DNA of 64,000 nt from Shewanella livingstonensis (GTDB taxonomy: Bacteria; Pseudomonadota; Gammaproteobacteria; Enterobacterales; Shewanellaceae), in contig NZ_CP034015.1 of NCBI RefSeq assembly GCF_003855395.1, positions 1,126,001-1,190,000 of the forward strand, read 5' to 3'. The position numbers and the translations under genes are program-made. Positions 1 to 9,577 of the stretch are shown here, in pieces. The first letter of the stretch is position 1. Each line of letters begins with the position of its first letter. The notes below the pieces were generated by a model. It was not told the DNA's origin and ran no database searches. It saw only the letters and a list, made by a program, of their open reading frames with translations.

Positions 1-495
1 GATGGACACCCAATAAGCGACTACAGCGATGCTAATTTACGTGCTGCAATGACCGTAGTGAGTCAACGTATTTATCTGTTTTCAGGAACCTTACGTGACA
101 ATTTAGCCTTGGCATTACCCTACCTGCAAGGTGAAGCTAAAAAAGCCCATGATCAACGCTTTATTGAAGTATTAGATAAAGTGGGTCTGCAAACCTTATT
201 GCAAGGTGATCAACCATTAGATTGCTGGATAGGAGATGGTGGGCGGCAATTATCCGGCGGGGAGCAGCGCAGAATTGGCGTTGCCCGAGCATTATTACGT
301 GATGCGCCTTTGCTACTGTTAGATGAGCCTACAGAAGGACTGGATAAACGTACCGAGCGTGAAATTCTTAAAGTATTGCTTGATTTTGCTCAGCACAAAA
401 CCTTGTTAATGATCAGTCATCGTTTAACTGCGTTAGACCAAATGGATGCGGTGTACCTTTTTCAGCAAGGTCGTTTGATACAACAAAGCCACTGA
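1..495 (+). CDS. cydC: CydC, ABC exporter subunit (3' part only)
   Basis: The frame is open from the first base, so the gene is cut by the window edge and only the last 164 codons are present. They hold the second half of an ABC ATPase domain: a Q-loop region (VSQRIYLFSGTLRDNL), the signature LSGGEQRR, Walker B with catalytic Glu (LLLLDEPTEGLD) and the switch His in MISHR. The Walker A lies upstream of the window. Sequence style and lack of any following domain fit CydC, the half that pairs with CydD to export cysteine and glutathione to the periplasm for cytochrome bd assembly. Another half-size exporter of the same family cannot be fully excluded without the membrane domain. Confidence 0.8.
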   Translation, partial: DGHPISDYSDANLRAAMTVVSQRIYLFSGTLRDNLALALPYLQGEAKKAHDQRFIEVLDKVGLQTLLQGDQPLDCWIGDGGRQLSGGEQRRIGVARALLRDAPLLLLDEPTEGLDKRTEREILKVLLDFAQHKTLLMISHRLTALDQMDAVYLFQQGRLIQQSH

Positions 496-795
496 TGAAT
501 GTAAGGCCGTTGTTAAGCTTTAGACATATAAGGTGTTTGTTATAACCTCTTAGTTTACGACTATTTTCGTGAGTCTATTGGTTGTGAATATCGTTATTGA
601 TAATGGCTCTAACACGAGCCTTTTTACTCACTATTGTGGTTAGACCGCCGCGCAGCTGAAGTCTGGATGTACAAACCCTTTTGATACTAAATTACATAAA
701 TAGTTTTATCCTGAGACAATAAATTGACCCGCTTCACAAATCCGACATTCGGTTATGTTCCAAAATTACAGTTCTCGCTAGGAGTGTGATCCTTG

Positions 796-825
796 TTGCT
801 ATATTAGTAGTTGCAAACATATAAC
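796..825 (+). promoter_or_regulatory. candidate promoter of the nqr operon
   Basis: TTGCTA at 796-801 and TATAAC at 820-825 are separated by 18 bp and lie shortly before nqrA. Four of six and five of six positions match sigma-70 consensus. The rest of the 496-795 gap holds no gene or other structure that I can support. Confidence 0.35.
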
Positions 826-859
826 ATTAGCTATCGAATTTTTTTAGATGGTGAATGTG

Positions 860-2239
860 ATGGCTGGTGTTAACAATCCAGTAATAACTATTAAGCGCGG
901 ACTTGATATCCCGATTGCTGGTGAACCACTGCAGCAAATAGATGACGCACCTAAAACGACCCAAGTGGCGTTAATTGGTGAAGAATATGTGGGTTTAAAG
1001 CCAACGATGGCGGTTGAAGTAGGCGATAGCGTTGTCAAAGGCCAAGTGCTGTTTGAAGACAAGAAAACGCCAGGCGTGTTATTTACCGCACCCGCAAGTG
1101 GAGTGGTTTCTGCTATTCATCGCGGAGACCGTCGAGTACTGCAGTCGGTAGTCATTGATTGTGATGCCACGCAAGATCCTGCCATTATCCTCGAGTCAGT
1201 AGATATTCATGCGCTATCAAATGAAATCGTTAAAGACGGTTTAGTTCGCAGTGGTTTATGGACCGCGTTGCGTACACGTCCTTTTTCTCGAGTGCCTCAA
1301 TTAGATGCCAGCCCAGCAGGTGTATTTGTCACTGCCGTTGACACCAATCCTCTTGCGCCCGATCCACGGGTTATTATTGCGACTCAACCTGAGGCTTTTC
1401 AAGCAGGACTATTTGCGCTTACGTTTTTGACTCGCGGCCAAGTGTATCTATGCCAAGACGATGGTGCATCATTATTAGCCGACGCGGCTAGCGAATATGA
1501 CTTATCAAACGTCAGTGTGCACCGCTTTAACGGCGTGCATCCAGCAGGATTAGTCGGTACTCACATTCATTATTTGTTACCCGCCAGTATTGAACGCCAG
1601 GTATGGCATGTGGGTTATCAAGACGTGATTGCCTTTGGCAAACTGTTTTTAACCGGTGAATTGTATACCGATCGCATAGTGTCATTAGCAGGCCCTAACG
1701 TGTTAAAACCGCGATTAGTGCGAACCCAAATGGGCGCTAAACTCAGTGAATGGCTTACCAATGAAATCAATCAACAACAATCGCGTATTGTGTCGGGTTC
1801 GGTATTGTCTGGCCACACTGCCGTCGACGTTTACGATTATCTTGGTCGATTCCATAACCAAATCAGCGTATTGACCGAAAATGAACGTCAAGAATTACTG
1901 CCGTGGGTTCGTCACGATAGTAGTAAATTCTCTCTTACCGGCATCATGATGTCAGGTTTTAGTCGTACCAAAAAGCTATTTGACTTCACCACTCATGCTG
2001 GTGGATCTCCGCGCGCCATGATGGCGTTTGGCCAACTCGCACGGGTTATGCCTTTAGATATTTTACCCATTTTATTAGTGCGTGATTTAGTGGTGCGCGA
2101 TACCGATGAAGCCCAACTGCTTGGCGCATTAGAGCTAGATGAAGAAGATTTAGCATTATGTACTTTTGTTTGCCCAGGAAAGTATGACTTTGGTAAAGAG
2201 CTTCGTGCTTGCCTAGATATTATCGAGAGGGAAGGTTAA
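860..2239 (+). CDS. nqrA: NqrA, Na+-translocating NADH:quinone reductase subunit A
   Basis: NqrA is the cytoplasmic-side, quinone-interacting subunit of the Nqr complex, which couples NADH oxidation by ubiquinone to Na+ export. The N-terminus carries the family opening (ITIKRGLDIPIAG, then ALIGEEYVGLKPTM and VLFEDKKTPG), which resembles lipoyl-like RnfC/NqrA domains. The start at 860 is chosen because GGTGA sits 5 nt upstream and it lies closest to the family N-terminus; ATG at 848 is in frame but has no ribosome binding site. The product is 459 residues, close to the usual 445-450. The stop overlaps the ATG of nqrB by one base (TAATG). It is the first gene of a tightly packed six-gene operon. 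Confidence 0.95.
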   Translation: MAGVNNPVITIKRGLDIPIAGEPLQQIDDAPKTTQVALIGEEYVGLKPTMAVEVGDSVVKGQVLFEDKKTPGVLFTAPASGVVSAIHRGDRRVLQSVVIDCDATQDPAIILESVDIHALSNEIVKDGLVRSGLWTALRTRPFSRVPQLDASPAGVFVTAVDTNPLAPDPRVIIATQPEAFQAGLFALTFLTRGQVYLCQDDGASLLADAASEYDLSNVSVHRFNGVHPAGLVGTHIHYLLPASIERQVWHVGYQDVIAFGKLFLTGELYTDRIVSLAGPNVLKPRLVRTQMGAKLSEWLTNEINQQQSRIVSGSVLSGHTAVDVYDYLGRFHNQISVLTENERQELLPWVRHDSSKFSLTGIMMSGFSRTKKLFDFTTHAGGSPRAMMAFGQLARVMPLDILPILLVRDLVVRDTDEAQLLGALELDEEDLALCTFVCPGKYDFGKELRACLDIIEREG

Positions 2240-3453
2240 TGAGTCAGCAACAGAAAAAGCCTAGCAGCCAAGATAGCTATTATGCTCATGGCGACTCGAT
2301 GCGCAGTTACTTACGTTCATTGTGGATAGCCAATGGTCGCAGCACCAAAGGCGATGTGCATATTCGTGATGCCATTGATGTAAAGCGCACCATGCATATT
2401 GTGGGTATGTGTTTATTTCCGGCCATGTTGTTTGGTATGTACAACTTGGGTCTACAGGCGCAAGTGGCCATTTTAGCGGGGGCAACTCAACCTGATGCGT
2501 GGCAGTTAGCGTTATATAACTTACTGTTTGGGCCATTAACTGAGAGCGCAGGCTTAATCAGTTTATTTGCCTATGGTGCCAGTTTTTATGTGCCATTTTA
2601 CTTAACCGCATTGATTGTAAGCTTAGTGTGGGAGGTGGTCTTTGCCAAAGTGCGCCACCAAGAATTACACGAAGGCTTCTTTATCACCGCGTTATTGTTT
2701 TCACTCATTTTACCAATATCGACACCTTTATGGATTGTGGCTTTAGGCATTAGTTTTGGTGTAGTGGTGGCAAAAGAGATGTTTGGCGGTATGGGGTATA
2801 ACTTTTTAAACCCTGCATTGGCCGGTTATGCGTTTATCTATTTTGCGTATCCAACAGAAGTGGTGGCATTAGGCCAGTTTGTTGCGGTTGATGGTTTTTC
2901 TGGAGCCACCACTTTAACGCTTACCGCAGCTAAAAAATTAAGCTTTATCGATGTGAGTTGGTTTAGCGTATTAAGCGACAGTACTTGGTGGGATGCCTTT
3001 TTAGGATTTACCCCAGGAGCGGTGGGTGAAACCAGTACATTAGCCATTCTTATTGGTGGTGGTATTTTACTGCTTACCCGCGTAGCTGATTGGCGTGTTG
3101 TAGCCGGTGTGATGTTGGGAATGATCATTACCGTGTTGTTGTTTAACTACTTTGGTTCTAGCAGAAATCCTATGTCGGCAATGCCGTGGACATGGCACTT
3201 AGTCACTGGTGGTTTTGCGCTAGGTATGATGTTTATGGCCACCGATCCAGTCACTGCGTCATATACCCGTAAAGCCAAATTTGCATTCGGTTTTATGATT
3301 GGTTTTATGACTATTATTATTCGTTTGCTGAATACAAAAATGCCTGAGGGCATCATGTTGGCTATTTTGTTTACTAATTTATGGGCACCGTTATTCGACT
3401 ATTTAGTCGCTCGTGCCAATATTAAACGGAGACTAAAACGTCATGGCCTTTAA
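2239..3453 (+). CDS. nqrB: NqrB, covalent-FMN membrane subunit
   Basis: A multi-pass membrane subunit of Na+-NQR, 404 residues. The motif SGAT (residues 221-224) marks the Thr that carries covalently bound FMN in this family; the riboflavin/quinone region and about ten hydrophobic segments follow. A longer reading frame opens at 2209, but GAGGGAAGG immediately before ATG 2239 and the one-base overlap with nqrA decide the start. The 3' end overlaps nqrC by 11 bp, which suggests translational coupling. FMN attachment needs the ApbE flavin transferase, which is not encoded next to this operon. Confidence 0.96.
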   Translation: MSQQQKKPSSQDSYYAHGDSMRSYLRSLWIANGRSTKGDVHIRDAIDVKRTMHIVGMCLFPAMLFGMYNLGLQAQVAILAGATQPDAWQLALYNLLFGPLTESAGLISLFAYGASFYVPFYLTALIVSLVWEVVFAKVRHQELHEGFFITALLFSLILPISTPLWIVALGISFGVVVAKEMFGGMGYNFLNPALAGYAFIYFAYPTEVVALGQFVAVDGFSGATTLTLTAAKKLSFIDVSWFSVLSDSTWWDAFLGFTPGAVGETSTLAILIGGGILLLTRVADWRVVAGVMLGMIITVLLFNYFGSSRNPMSAMPWTWHLVTGGFALGMMFMATDPVTASYTRKAKFAFGFMIGFMTIIIRLLNTKMPEGIMLAILFTNLWAPLFDYLVARANIKRRLKRHGL

Positions 3454-4213
3454 GAAAGATACCGTCACTGGAACAATGATTTTCATCATCGTTTTAAGCC
3501 TAGTGTGTTCATTTATGATCACCGGGACAGTCGAGATTTTAAAAGAACGTAAGTTGGCCAAAAAACGTGAAGAAGTACAGCAGTTTGTATTAAAAGCTGC
3601 TGACATCGACATTAGCCAAGGCGACTTTAGTGAGTTATTTGCTCAGCGAGTTAAACCAAAAATGGTTAACTTGGCAACTGGTAAGGTGAGCGAGAAAGCC
3701 AACTTGCTTGATTTTGACGAACGTATGGCGTCGATTAATCCCGAAACGTCTACCAAACCCAAAAAAGATATCGCCAAGATTAAAACCATCGCGACTGATA
3801 TTCGCATTTTTGAGGTGTATGACACCAATGGCCAACTTGCCAGTATTGTAATGCCGATTTATGGCAAAGGTTTGTGGTCGATTATTTACGGTTACATGGC
3901 GATAAAACCTGACTTAAACACTATTGAAAACATTGTGTTTTATGAACATGGCGAAACCCCTGGTATTGCTGACTTCGTTACTGATCCACAGTGGTTAGCC
4001 TTGTGGCAAGGTAAAAAGCTATTTGATGACAAGGGTAATATCGCCATTAAAGTGATTAAAGGTGGCGCTAAAGACGGTGACATTCACGGCATTGATGGTG
4101 TGAGTGGTGCAACACGAACCGGTGTGGGGATTCAACGCTTAGTTGAGTTTTGGTTTGGCGTTGAAGGATATCAAACCTATCTACATGCTTTAGCAACTGC
4201 GGAGGATAAGTAA
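3443..4213 (+). CDS. nqrC: NqrC, covalent-FMN periplasmic subunit
   Basis: 256 residues with one N-terminal membrane anchor (about 12-32) and a large periplasmic FMN_bind domain. The attachment motif GVSGAT is present near residue 224, matching the Thr used for covalent FMN in NqrC. It passes electrons between the 2Fe-2S/FMN sites of the complex. It overlaps nqrB by 11 bp and its stop codon abuts the nqrD start (TAAATG). Confidence 0.96.
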   Translation: MAFKKDTVTGTMIFIIVLSLVCSFMITGTVEILKERKLAKKREEVQQFVLKAADIDISQGDFSELFAQRVKPKMVNLATGKVSEKANLLDFDERMASINPETSTKPKKDIAKIKTIATDIRIFEVYDTNGQLASIVMPIYGKGLWSIIYGYMAIKPDLNTIENIVFYEHGETPGIADFVTDPQWLALWQGKKLFDDKGNIAIKVIKGGAKDGDIHGIDGVSGATRTGVGIQRLVEFWFGVEGYQTYLHALATAEDK

Positions 4214-4834
4214 ATGAGTCGTACCACTTCAACTCGCGAGATCCTAACATCGCCTATTTTAGCTAATAATCCTGTAGCGATACAGGTATTAGGTGTGTGT
4301 TCGGCCTTAGCGGTCAGTAATTCAATGCAAACAGCCTTCGTAATGACACTTGCAGTGACTTTTGTGCTGGTGTTTTCGAACTTGATCATTTCATGCATTC
4401 GTAACTTTATTCCTAACAGTGTACGAATTATTGCGCAAATGACCGTGATTGCCTCATTGGTGATTATTGTCGATATGGTATTGCAAGATGTGGCGTATGA
4501 GCTGTCAAAACAGCTGTCGGTGTTTGTTAGTTTGATCATCACTAACTGTATCATTATGGGCCGTGCTGAAGCCTTTGCGATGAAAAACCCTCCTCATTTA
4601 GCAGTGTTTGATGCCTTAGGTAATGCGTTAGGTTATGGCTTAATTTTAATGGGCGTGGCGTTTATTCGCGAGCTATTGGGTCGTGGCAGTTTGTTTGGCC
4701 ACAACATCTTCACCACCATTGAAAATGGCGGTTGGTATCTTGCAAATGAAATGTTCACTTTGCCACCCAGCGCGTTCTTTTTAATTGGCGTGATGATTTG
4801 GGTTATTAAAATCATTCAGCGTAAGCGCGCATAA
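4214..4834 (+). CDS. nqrD: NqrD, integral membrane subunit
   Basis: 206 residues and about six hydrophobic helices, typical of the NqrD/RnfE family. Family landmarks visible are [18 protein letters not shown], which contains the conserved Cys that helps bind the intramembrane iron centre together with NqrE, and [11 protein letters not shown]. It follows nqrC with no gap and is 9 bp from nqrE. Confidence 0.95.
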   Translation: MSRTTSTREILTSPILANNPVAIQVLGVCSALAVSNSMQTAFVMTLAVTFVLVFSNLIISCIRNFIPNSVRIIAQMTVIASLVIIVDMVLQDVAYELSKQLSVFVSLIITNCIIMGRAEAFAMKNPPHLAVFDALGNALGYGLILMGVAFIRELLGRGSLFGHNIFTTIENGGWYLANEMFTLPPSAFFLIGVMIWVIKIIQRKRA

Positions 4835-4843
4835 GGAAACAGC

Positions 4844-5452
4844 ATGGAACACTATATTAATTTATTTATCCAAGCGGCGTTTATCGACAATATGGCGCTG
4901 TCATTTTTCTTAGGTATGTGCACCTTCTTAGCTGTGTCGAAAAAGGTCTCTACTGCATTTGGTTTAGGTATTGCGGTGATTGTGGTGATGGTGCTGGCGG
5001 TACCATTAAACCAAATTATCTACGTTAATATTTTAGCGCCAGGCGCATTAGCTTGGGCTGGATTTCCTGAGCTGAATTTAAGCTATTTACAGTTAATTAC
5101 CTTTATTGGGGTTATTGCTGCATTAGTGCAAATATTAGAAATGTTTTTAGACCGTTATATTCCGACTTTATATCAATCGTTAGGGATCTTTTTACCACTA
5201 CTCACCGTTAATTGTGCCATTTTTGCTGGGGTCATTTTTATGGCCAACCGCGATTACAATTTTACTGAGTCGGTGGTATTTGCCTCGGGTTCTGCTGTGG
5301 GGTGGGCGATGGCCATTGTGTTATTAGCGGGACTGCGTGAGCGGATGAAGTTTCATGCTATTCCTGATGGACTACAAGGCATTGGCATCACCTTTATTAC
5401 CACCGGCTTAATGGCTCTGGGCTTTATGTCATTTGCGGGCATTACGTTATAA
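4844..5452 (+). CDS. nqrE: NqrE, integral membrane subunit
   Basis: 202 residues, about six membrane helices, paralogous to NqrD with inverted topology. It begins [20 protein letters not shown], as in Vibrio NqrE, and carries the conserved [10 protein letters not shown] segment whose Cys contributes to the shared iron site. AAGGAAACAGC precedes the ATG. Confidence 0.95.
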   Translation: MEHYINLFIQAAFIDNMALSFFLGMCTFLAVSKKVSTAFGLGIAVIVVMVLAVPLNQIIYVNILAPGALAWAGFPELNLSYLQLITFIGVIAALVQILEMFLDRYIPTLYQSLGIFLPLLTVNCAIFAGVIFMANRDYNFTESVVFASGSAVGWAMAIVLLAGLRERMKFHAIPDGLQGIGITFITTGLMALGFMSFAGITL

Positions 5453-5476
5453 CGCAGTAAAGAGAAGGGTTATTTA

Positions 5477-6694
5477 ATGGAAATGGCAATAGGTATTGGC
5501 ATGTTTACCATAGTGGTAAGTTTGCTAGTGGTGGTAATTTTAGCTGCCAAACGTAAGTTAGTGAACACCGATGATGTCACGATTAGCATTAATGGTGATG
5601 CCAGTAAAAGCGTGCAAACTCCTGCGGGTGATAAGTTATTGGGCGCATTGTCTGGCCAACATATTTTTATTCCATCAGCATGTGGCGGTGGTGGTACGTG
5701 TGGCCAATGTCGCGTAAAAGTTAAATCTGGCGGTGGTGATATTTTAGCCACTGAACTTGATCATATTACCAAAAAAGAAGCTAAAGAAGGCTGCCGTTTA
5801 GCTTGCCAGGTTACCGTGCGAACTGACATGGAACTTGAGATAGATGAAGAAATTTTTGGGGTTAAAAAATGGCAATGTGAGGTTATTTCAAATAATAACC
5901 AAGCAACGTTTATTAAAGAACTGCTATTAAAAATTCCCGATGGTGAAGAGGTGTTATTTAAAGCCGGTGGCTATATTCAAATTGAAGCGCCTGCCCATCA
6001 AGTGCGTTATGCTGATTTTGACATCCCTGAAGAGTATCGTGGCGACTGGGTTAAATACGGTTTGTTTGACCTAGTGTCTACCGTGGATGAAGACGTACTT
6101 CGAGCTTACTCTATGGCAAACTACCCTGATGAAAAGGGTACGATTATGCTAAACGTGCGTATTGCTACGCCGCCTAAAGCAGGCTTAGCACCAGGTAAAA
6201 TGTCATCATATATCTTTAATTTAAAAGCCGGTGATAAGGTGACTATTTCAGGGCCATTTGGTGAGTTTTTTGTCAAAGAAACCGATGCGGAAATGGTGTT
6301 TATTGGTGGTGGTGCCGGAATGGCGCCGATGCGGTCGCATATATTTAACCAACTAAAAAGTGTTAAAACTAAGCGTAAAATGAGCTTTTGGTATGGTGCT
6401 CGTTCAACTCGCGAGGTATTTTATCAGCAAGATTTTGATCAGCTCGCCGCTGAAAATGACAACTTTGTTTGGCATGTTGCCTTGTCTGATCCACTACCAG
6501 AAGATAATTGGACTGGTTATGCGGGATTTATTCATAACGTGTTATTCGAGAACTACCTAAAGCAGCACAAAGCGCCAGAAGATTGTGAGTTTTATATGTG
6601 TGGTCCTCCAATTATGAATGCGTCAGTAATAACGATGCTAGAAAGCTTAGGCGTTGAGTCGGAAAATATTTTACTGGATGACTTTGGTGACTAA
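5477..6694 (+). CDS. nqrF: NqrF, NADH dehydrogenase subunit (2Fe-2S, FAD)
   Basis: The electron-input subunit, 405 residues. Order of domains: an N-terminal membrane anchor (3-23); a ferredoxin-like 2Fe-2S domain with C69-x5-C75-x2-C78 and a fourth Cys in EGCRLAC; then a ferredoxin-reductase module with the FAD motif RAYSMAN, GPFGEFF and the NADH-binding [11 protein letters not shown] and [16 protein letters not shown] upstream is a good ribosome binding site. Last gene of the operon. No apbE or nqrM homologue follows, unlike in Vibrio. Confidence 0.97.
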   Translation: MEMAIGIGMFTIVVSLLVVVILAAKRKLVNTDDVTISINGDASKSVQTPAGDKLLGALSGQHIFIPSACGGGGTCGQCRVKVKSGGGDILATELDHITKKEAKEGCRLACQVTVRTDMELEIDEEIFGVKKWQCEVISNNNQATFIKELLLKIPDGEEVLFKAGGYIQIEAPAHQVRYADFDIPEEYRGDWVKYGLFDLVSTVDEDVLRAYSMANYPDEKGTIMLNVRIATPPKAGLAPGKMSSYIFNLKAGDKVTISGPFGEFFVKETDAEMVFIGGGAGMAPMRSHIFNQLKSVKTKRKMSFWYGARSTREVFYQQDFDQLAAENDNFVWHVALSDPLPEDNWTGYAGFIHNVLFENYLKQHKAPEDCEFYMCGPPIMNASVITMLESLGVESENILLDDFGD

Positions 6695-6750
6695 TTTGGT
6701 ATTGAATAATATGATTATCTGTATCGATTATTATTCTTAGTTTATACTCT

Positions 6751-6819
6751 TAGACATTCATAGATTTAGATGTTAATACACTATATTTTCAAGCGCATAG
6801 ACGTTCATAGACTCAGACG
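6751..6819. repeat. imperfect 22-bp direct repeat downstream of nqrF
   Basis: Copies at 6751-6772 and 6798-6819 agree at 18 of 22 positions, and all four differences are transitions. They lie in the untranslated stretch between the nqrF stop and its terminator. No function is evident. Confidence 0.5.
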
Positions 6820-6874
6820 AATAAGCTTGCGAGTAAAGCTTAGCCATTAAAATTTAGCCATTAACATCGCTAAT

Positions 6875-6916
6875 AAAAAAATCCCCAATACGGTCATTGA
6901 CGGTTTGGGGATTTTT
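6875..6916. terminator. intrinsic terminator, nqr operon / HTH gene
   Basis: AAAAAATCCCCAA and TTGGGGATTTTT form a stem with A and T tracts on both sides, so it can act in both directions: it ends nqrF transcripts on + and the small HTH gene on -. Confidence 0.8.
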
Positions 6917-6945
6917 AGTCATAGGAGTAAATAGTAAATAAAGGA

Positions 6946-7116
6946 TTAACGTTCAGAACACGCTAAACGCATCACCTCGGCTTTGCTAAAACTCAGCACA
7001 TTACCGTTTTGTTCAGTGAGCAGTAAATTTTCGCGAGCATAACGCTTAATCGTAGTAGGGCTTCTATCGAGTATTTCACAGACTTCATTTAAGGTTAAAT
7101 CATTATCATCACTCAT
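6946..7116 (-). CDS. 56-residue helix-turn-helix DNA-binding protein
   Basis: A short open frame of 56 codons with an excellent ribosome binding site (AGGAGA, 6 nt before ATG). Residues 8-31 read LTLNEVCEILDRSPTTIKRYAREN, the shape of a MerR/excisionase-type winged helix-turn-helix (LTxxEVxxILxxSxxTIxRY), followed by a short wing and a KAEVMRL helix. The whole protein is one DNA-binding domain with no room for an effector or catalytic domain. It lies convergent with the nqr operon, sharing its terminator, and upstream of the oxidoreductase at 7219. Targets are unknown. Similar lone domains occur as chromosomal regulators or as excisionases of elements; no integrase is nearby, so the former seems likelier. 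Confidence 0.75.
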   Translation of the reverse strand: MSDDNDLTLNEVCEILDRSPTTIKRYARENLLLTEQNGNVLSFSKAEVMRLACSER

Positions 7117-7218
7117 TATTATTCTCCTTACGTTATGGTTACTCGTTTTACGTCGTTAGCATTGAACAACATAGGTGTATTAACTTGTCATAAACGTGCA
7201 TTTTTGTCGAGAGTAGTC

Positions 7219-7902
7219 TTATGAATAATGACAGCGATGCATCATGGCATTATTGATAATTTGAGTGGTAGGAGCAACCTGAGGCTTTAAAGCCACTTGG
7301 TACATCGACTCTGCTACCGTTTGTGCATCAATGGGTTGGTATTGGCGCAGTGGTCCGATAAATAAAAATGATAAGCCACCAAAAATAGACTGGCCAATAT
7401 CTTCCATAAAACGCCTATTATCTCGTGGCCCTAATAGTAAACTCGGTTGAAAAATATTCAGTACTGGTAAAGATAGTGCCTTAAGCGCTTGTTCAACTTC
7501 ACCTTTAATTCGATTATAAAATACCGTTGATTTAGCGTCTGCACCCAATGCGGTTACCACCATAAATTTAAGCGCTGGGTTTACTTGTATTTGGCATAGT
7601 TTGGCAAAGGCTAATACAGCTAGTTTATCAACTTGCATAAAGGCTTCTTCACTGCCCGCTTGCTTTATTGTGGTGCCTAAACAGCAAAATGCATGATCAA
7701 CTTTTTCTGCCAATATAAGCTCATGTAATTCGTCAAGTTGGCAGGCAATAAACTGCACCTTTTCTGCGCCAAATTGATGTTCAACCAAATTAGGTCCCGA
7801 ACGGCCAATGACTAATACTTTACTATACTGTTCACTTTCAATGATGCGAGTGAGTAAGGCGTTACCCACTAATCCTGTCGCACCTATAATTGCTGCAATC
7901 AT
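7219..7902 (-). CDS. NAD(P)-binding Rossmann oxidoreductase
   Basis: 227 residues. The N-terminus is an atypical-SDR Rossmann motif (MIAAIIGATGLVGNALL) with VIGR after the second strand, and later FCCLGTTIKQAGS and VTALGAD, followed by FNRIKGEVEQAL holding a Tyr/Asn-xxx-Lys-like site. This matches the NAD(P)H-binding family of HTATIP2/YraR-like proteins. The longer frame opens at 7926, but AAGGA lies 5 nt before the ATG at 7902 and the family motif begins there. Substrate unknown. Confidence 0.75.
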   Translation of the reverse strand: MIAAIIGATGLVGNALLTRIIESEQYSKVLVIGRSGPNLVEHQFGAEKVQFIACQLDELHELILAEKVDHAFCCLGTTIKQAGSEEAFMQVDKLAVLAFAKLCQIQVNPALKFMVVTALGADAKSTVFYNRIKGEVEQALKALSLPVLNIFQPSLLLGPRDNRRFMEDIGQSIFGGLSFLFIGPLRQYQPIDAQTVAESMYQVALKPQVAPTTQIINNAMMHRCHYS

Positions 7903-8066
7903 ATAATCCTTTAGAAAGCTAAACATACTCGCTAGACTCTAATCTGTCGCCCGATGTGTTTCAATAAGAATATTTTAATAGTAATTATTATCCTGTTTGT
8001 TAGTTTAGTGCTATTGGAACAAATGCGTTCTACTCCACACAATAATAACAATCATTAGGATGAGTT

Positions 8067-8738
8067 ATGACCCAAGCCCACTTACCACTGACCGATTTTA
8101 TTGAGTACTCAGCCGCTGAGATGCTCACGCGGGCACAAGACAATTACCAACAAGTTAAGCGCCGTCATTCAATACGGGCATTTTCAGATCGTGCCGTACC
8201 GCAAGCTATTATCGAACAATGCATACTCGCAGCAGGCACAGCACCTAACGGCGCTAACCATCAGCCATGGCATTTTGTTGCCATCAACCGCCCAGATATT
8301 AAAATGCAAATTAGGCAGCAGGCTGAGGCGTTAGAGCAAGCTTTTTATGCCGGCCGAGCAGGTGCAGAATGGTTAGATGCATTAAAACCATTAGGTACCA
8401 ATGCCGACAAGCCGTATTTAGAGCATGCACCTTGGTTGATTGCGGTGTTTAGTAAAAAGCGTATGGAAGAGGCCGGTGAGCAAAAGAGTAATTATTATGT
8501 GCATGAGTCGGTAGGGATCGCGACCGGTTTTTTAATTCAAGCATTGCATCATGCAGGCCTTGGCACGTTAACCCATACACCAAAACCGATGAGTTTTTTA
8601 AGTAAAGTGTGTGGCCGCGACAATGACAATGAGCGTCCTTATATGTTGATTATTGCAGGTTACCCCGCTGATGATGCCACTATTCCACAACATGCAGTGC
8701 AAAAAAAGTCGCTAGATGAGATTTGTGATTTTATTTAA
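8067..8738 (+). CDS. nitroreductase family flavoprotein
   Basis: 223 residues. The FMN-binding opening RRHSIRAFSDRAVP is followed by AAGTAPNGANHQPWHFVAI, the classical nitroreductase cofactor and substrate region, and GLGTLTHTP near the C-terminus. The overall pattern is close to the iodotyrosine deiodinase/BluB-like branch of the superfamily rather than to NfsA/NfsB, but the substrate cannot be told. AGGATGAGTT precedes the ATG. It is divergent from the gene at 7219 and stands alone. Confidence 0.85.
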   Translation: MTQAHLPLTDFIEYSAAEMLTRAQDNYQQVKRRHSIRAFSDRAVPQAIIEQCILAAGTAPNGANHQPWHFVAINRPDIKMQIRQQAEALEQAFYAGRAGAEWLDALKPLGTNADKPYLEHAPWLIAVFSKKRMEEAGEQKSNYYVHESVGIATGFLIQALHHAGLGTLTHTPKPMSFLSKVCGRDNDNERPYMLIIAGYPADDATIPQHAVQKKSLDEICDFI

Positions 8739-8885
8739 TCTTTATCGTTGTTAGGTTGTTGGCGTTTATAAAATCGCCCATTTATAAAAGTGCTCGTTAA
8801 TGACAATGACCGCTTGTATTCATACTCTATTGCAATAATATAGTGGGCAAATGATTATCGTTAAAACGTATTAAAAGGAGTTAAT

Positions 8886-9266
8886 ATGAAATTGTTAAGT
8901 TCGTTGTTAGTTTGCTCTTTAGGCGGAATAGTCCCCATGCTGGCTGAAGCTGGCGATGCTCAATCAACCTTAGGTCATCTAGTTGAATTATCGATAAAAC
9001 TCAATAATGACTCTATTGCGCTAAGTTGTTTACCTAGAACTGAAACCGCTGGTAAAACGCCTGATTGGGTGATTGAATGTAACCGTTTGGCTTATCAATA
9101 TCTAATCGGTAAAACAGGTGACGGAATTGAGTTTAGTCGCCAAGTTAATGAAAAACCTTTTGGTATGGCAGCAGATTTTATGGCGAATACCTTGATGTCT
9201 GATCCTTCTGGATTTAAGGCGGCTAATATTTCTCAAGAGTTCGTATATAAGCATAAAAAAACGTAA
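8886..9266 (+). CDS. small exported protein of unknown function
   Basis: 126 residues with a strong ribosome binding site (AAAAGGAG). Residues 1-22 form a signal peptide (MKLLSSLLVCSLGGIVPMLAEAGD) with a likely cleavage after AEA. The mature part is about 100 residues, has two Cys (in LSCLPR and IECNRL) that could form a disulfide, and no recognised domain. Predicted periplasmic. It is monocistronic: the nearest genes are 147 bp upstream and more than 500 bp downstream. Confidence 0.65.
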   Translation: MKLLSSLLVCSLGGIVPMLAEAGDAQSTLGHLVELSIKLNNDSIALSCLPRTETAGKTPDWVIECNRLAYQYLIGKTGDGIEFSRQVNEKPFGMAADFMANTLMSDPSGFKAANISQEFVYKHKKT

Positions 9267-9433
9267 TATTGCTTTTGTAGATCTCACTTTTTTTAGATTA
9301 AATGCATTTAAAGCGATACCTAAAAATGCTAGTTTCAATGTTGTCATTCTCATCGAAACCTATTTCTACAACTATTTTTGGTGCAGTAATACAACAATGT
9401 TTTAGCTGTGACTTTCAATAGCGATTATTGTGA

Positions 9434-9577
9434 GTCACCGTTTTTAATGTTTGGAGCCACCACAACCAGCATCATAAACACTATCAACATTACAGCAAGC
9501 ATCATAAGCATCACAACCGCTACCAACATCACAGCAGCTATCACCACTATTATCATCTTCAGCAAAACTTGGCTTAA
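9434..9577 (+). pseudogene. histidine-rich reading-frame remnant
   Basis: Between a TGA at 9431 and a TAA at 9575 one frame encodes 47 codons of which about a third are His, interspersed with Tyr, Gln, Asn, Lys and Ser (segments such as HHKHYQHYSKHHKHH). There is no start codon or ribosome binding site in frame. The composition looks like the tail of a His-rich metal-binding protein that has lost its 5' part. It could instead be chance low-complexity sequence: the same DNA gives a Thr/Ile-rich frame starting at 9408. Apart from this and the terminator, the 9267-9811 gap shows no gene. Confidence 0.3.
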
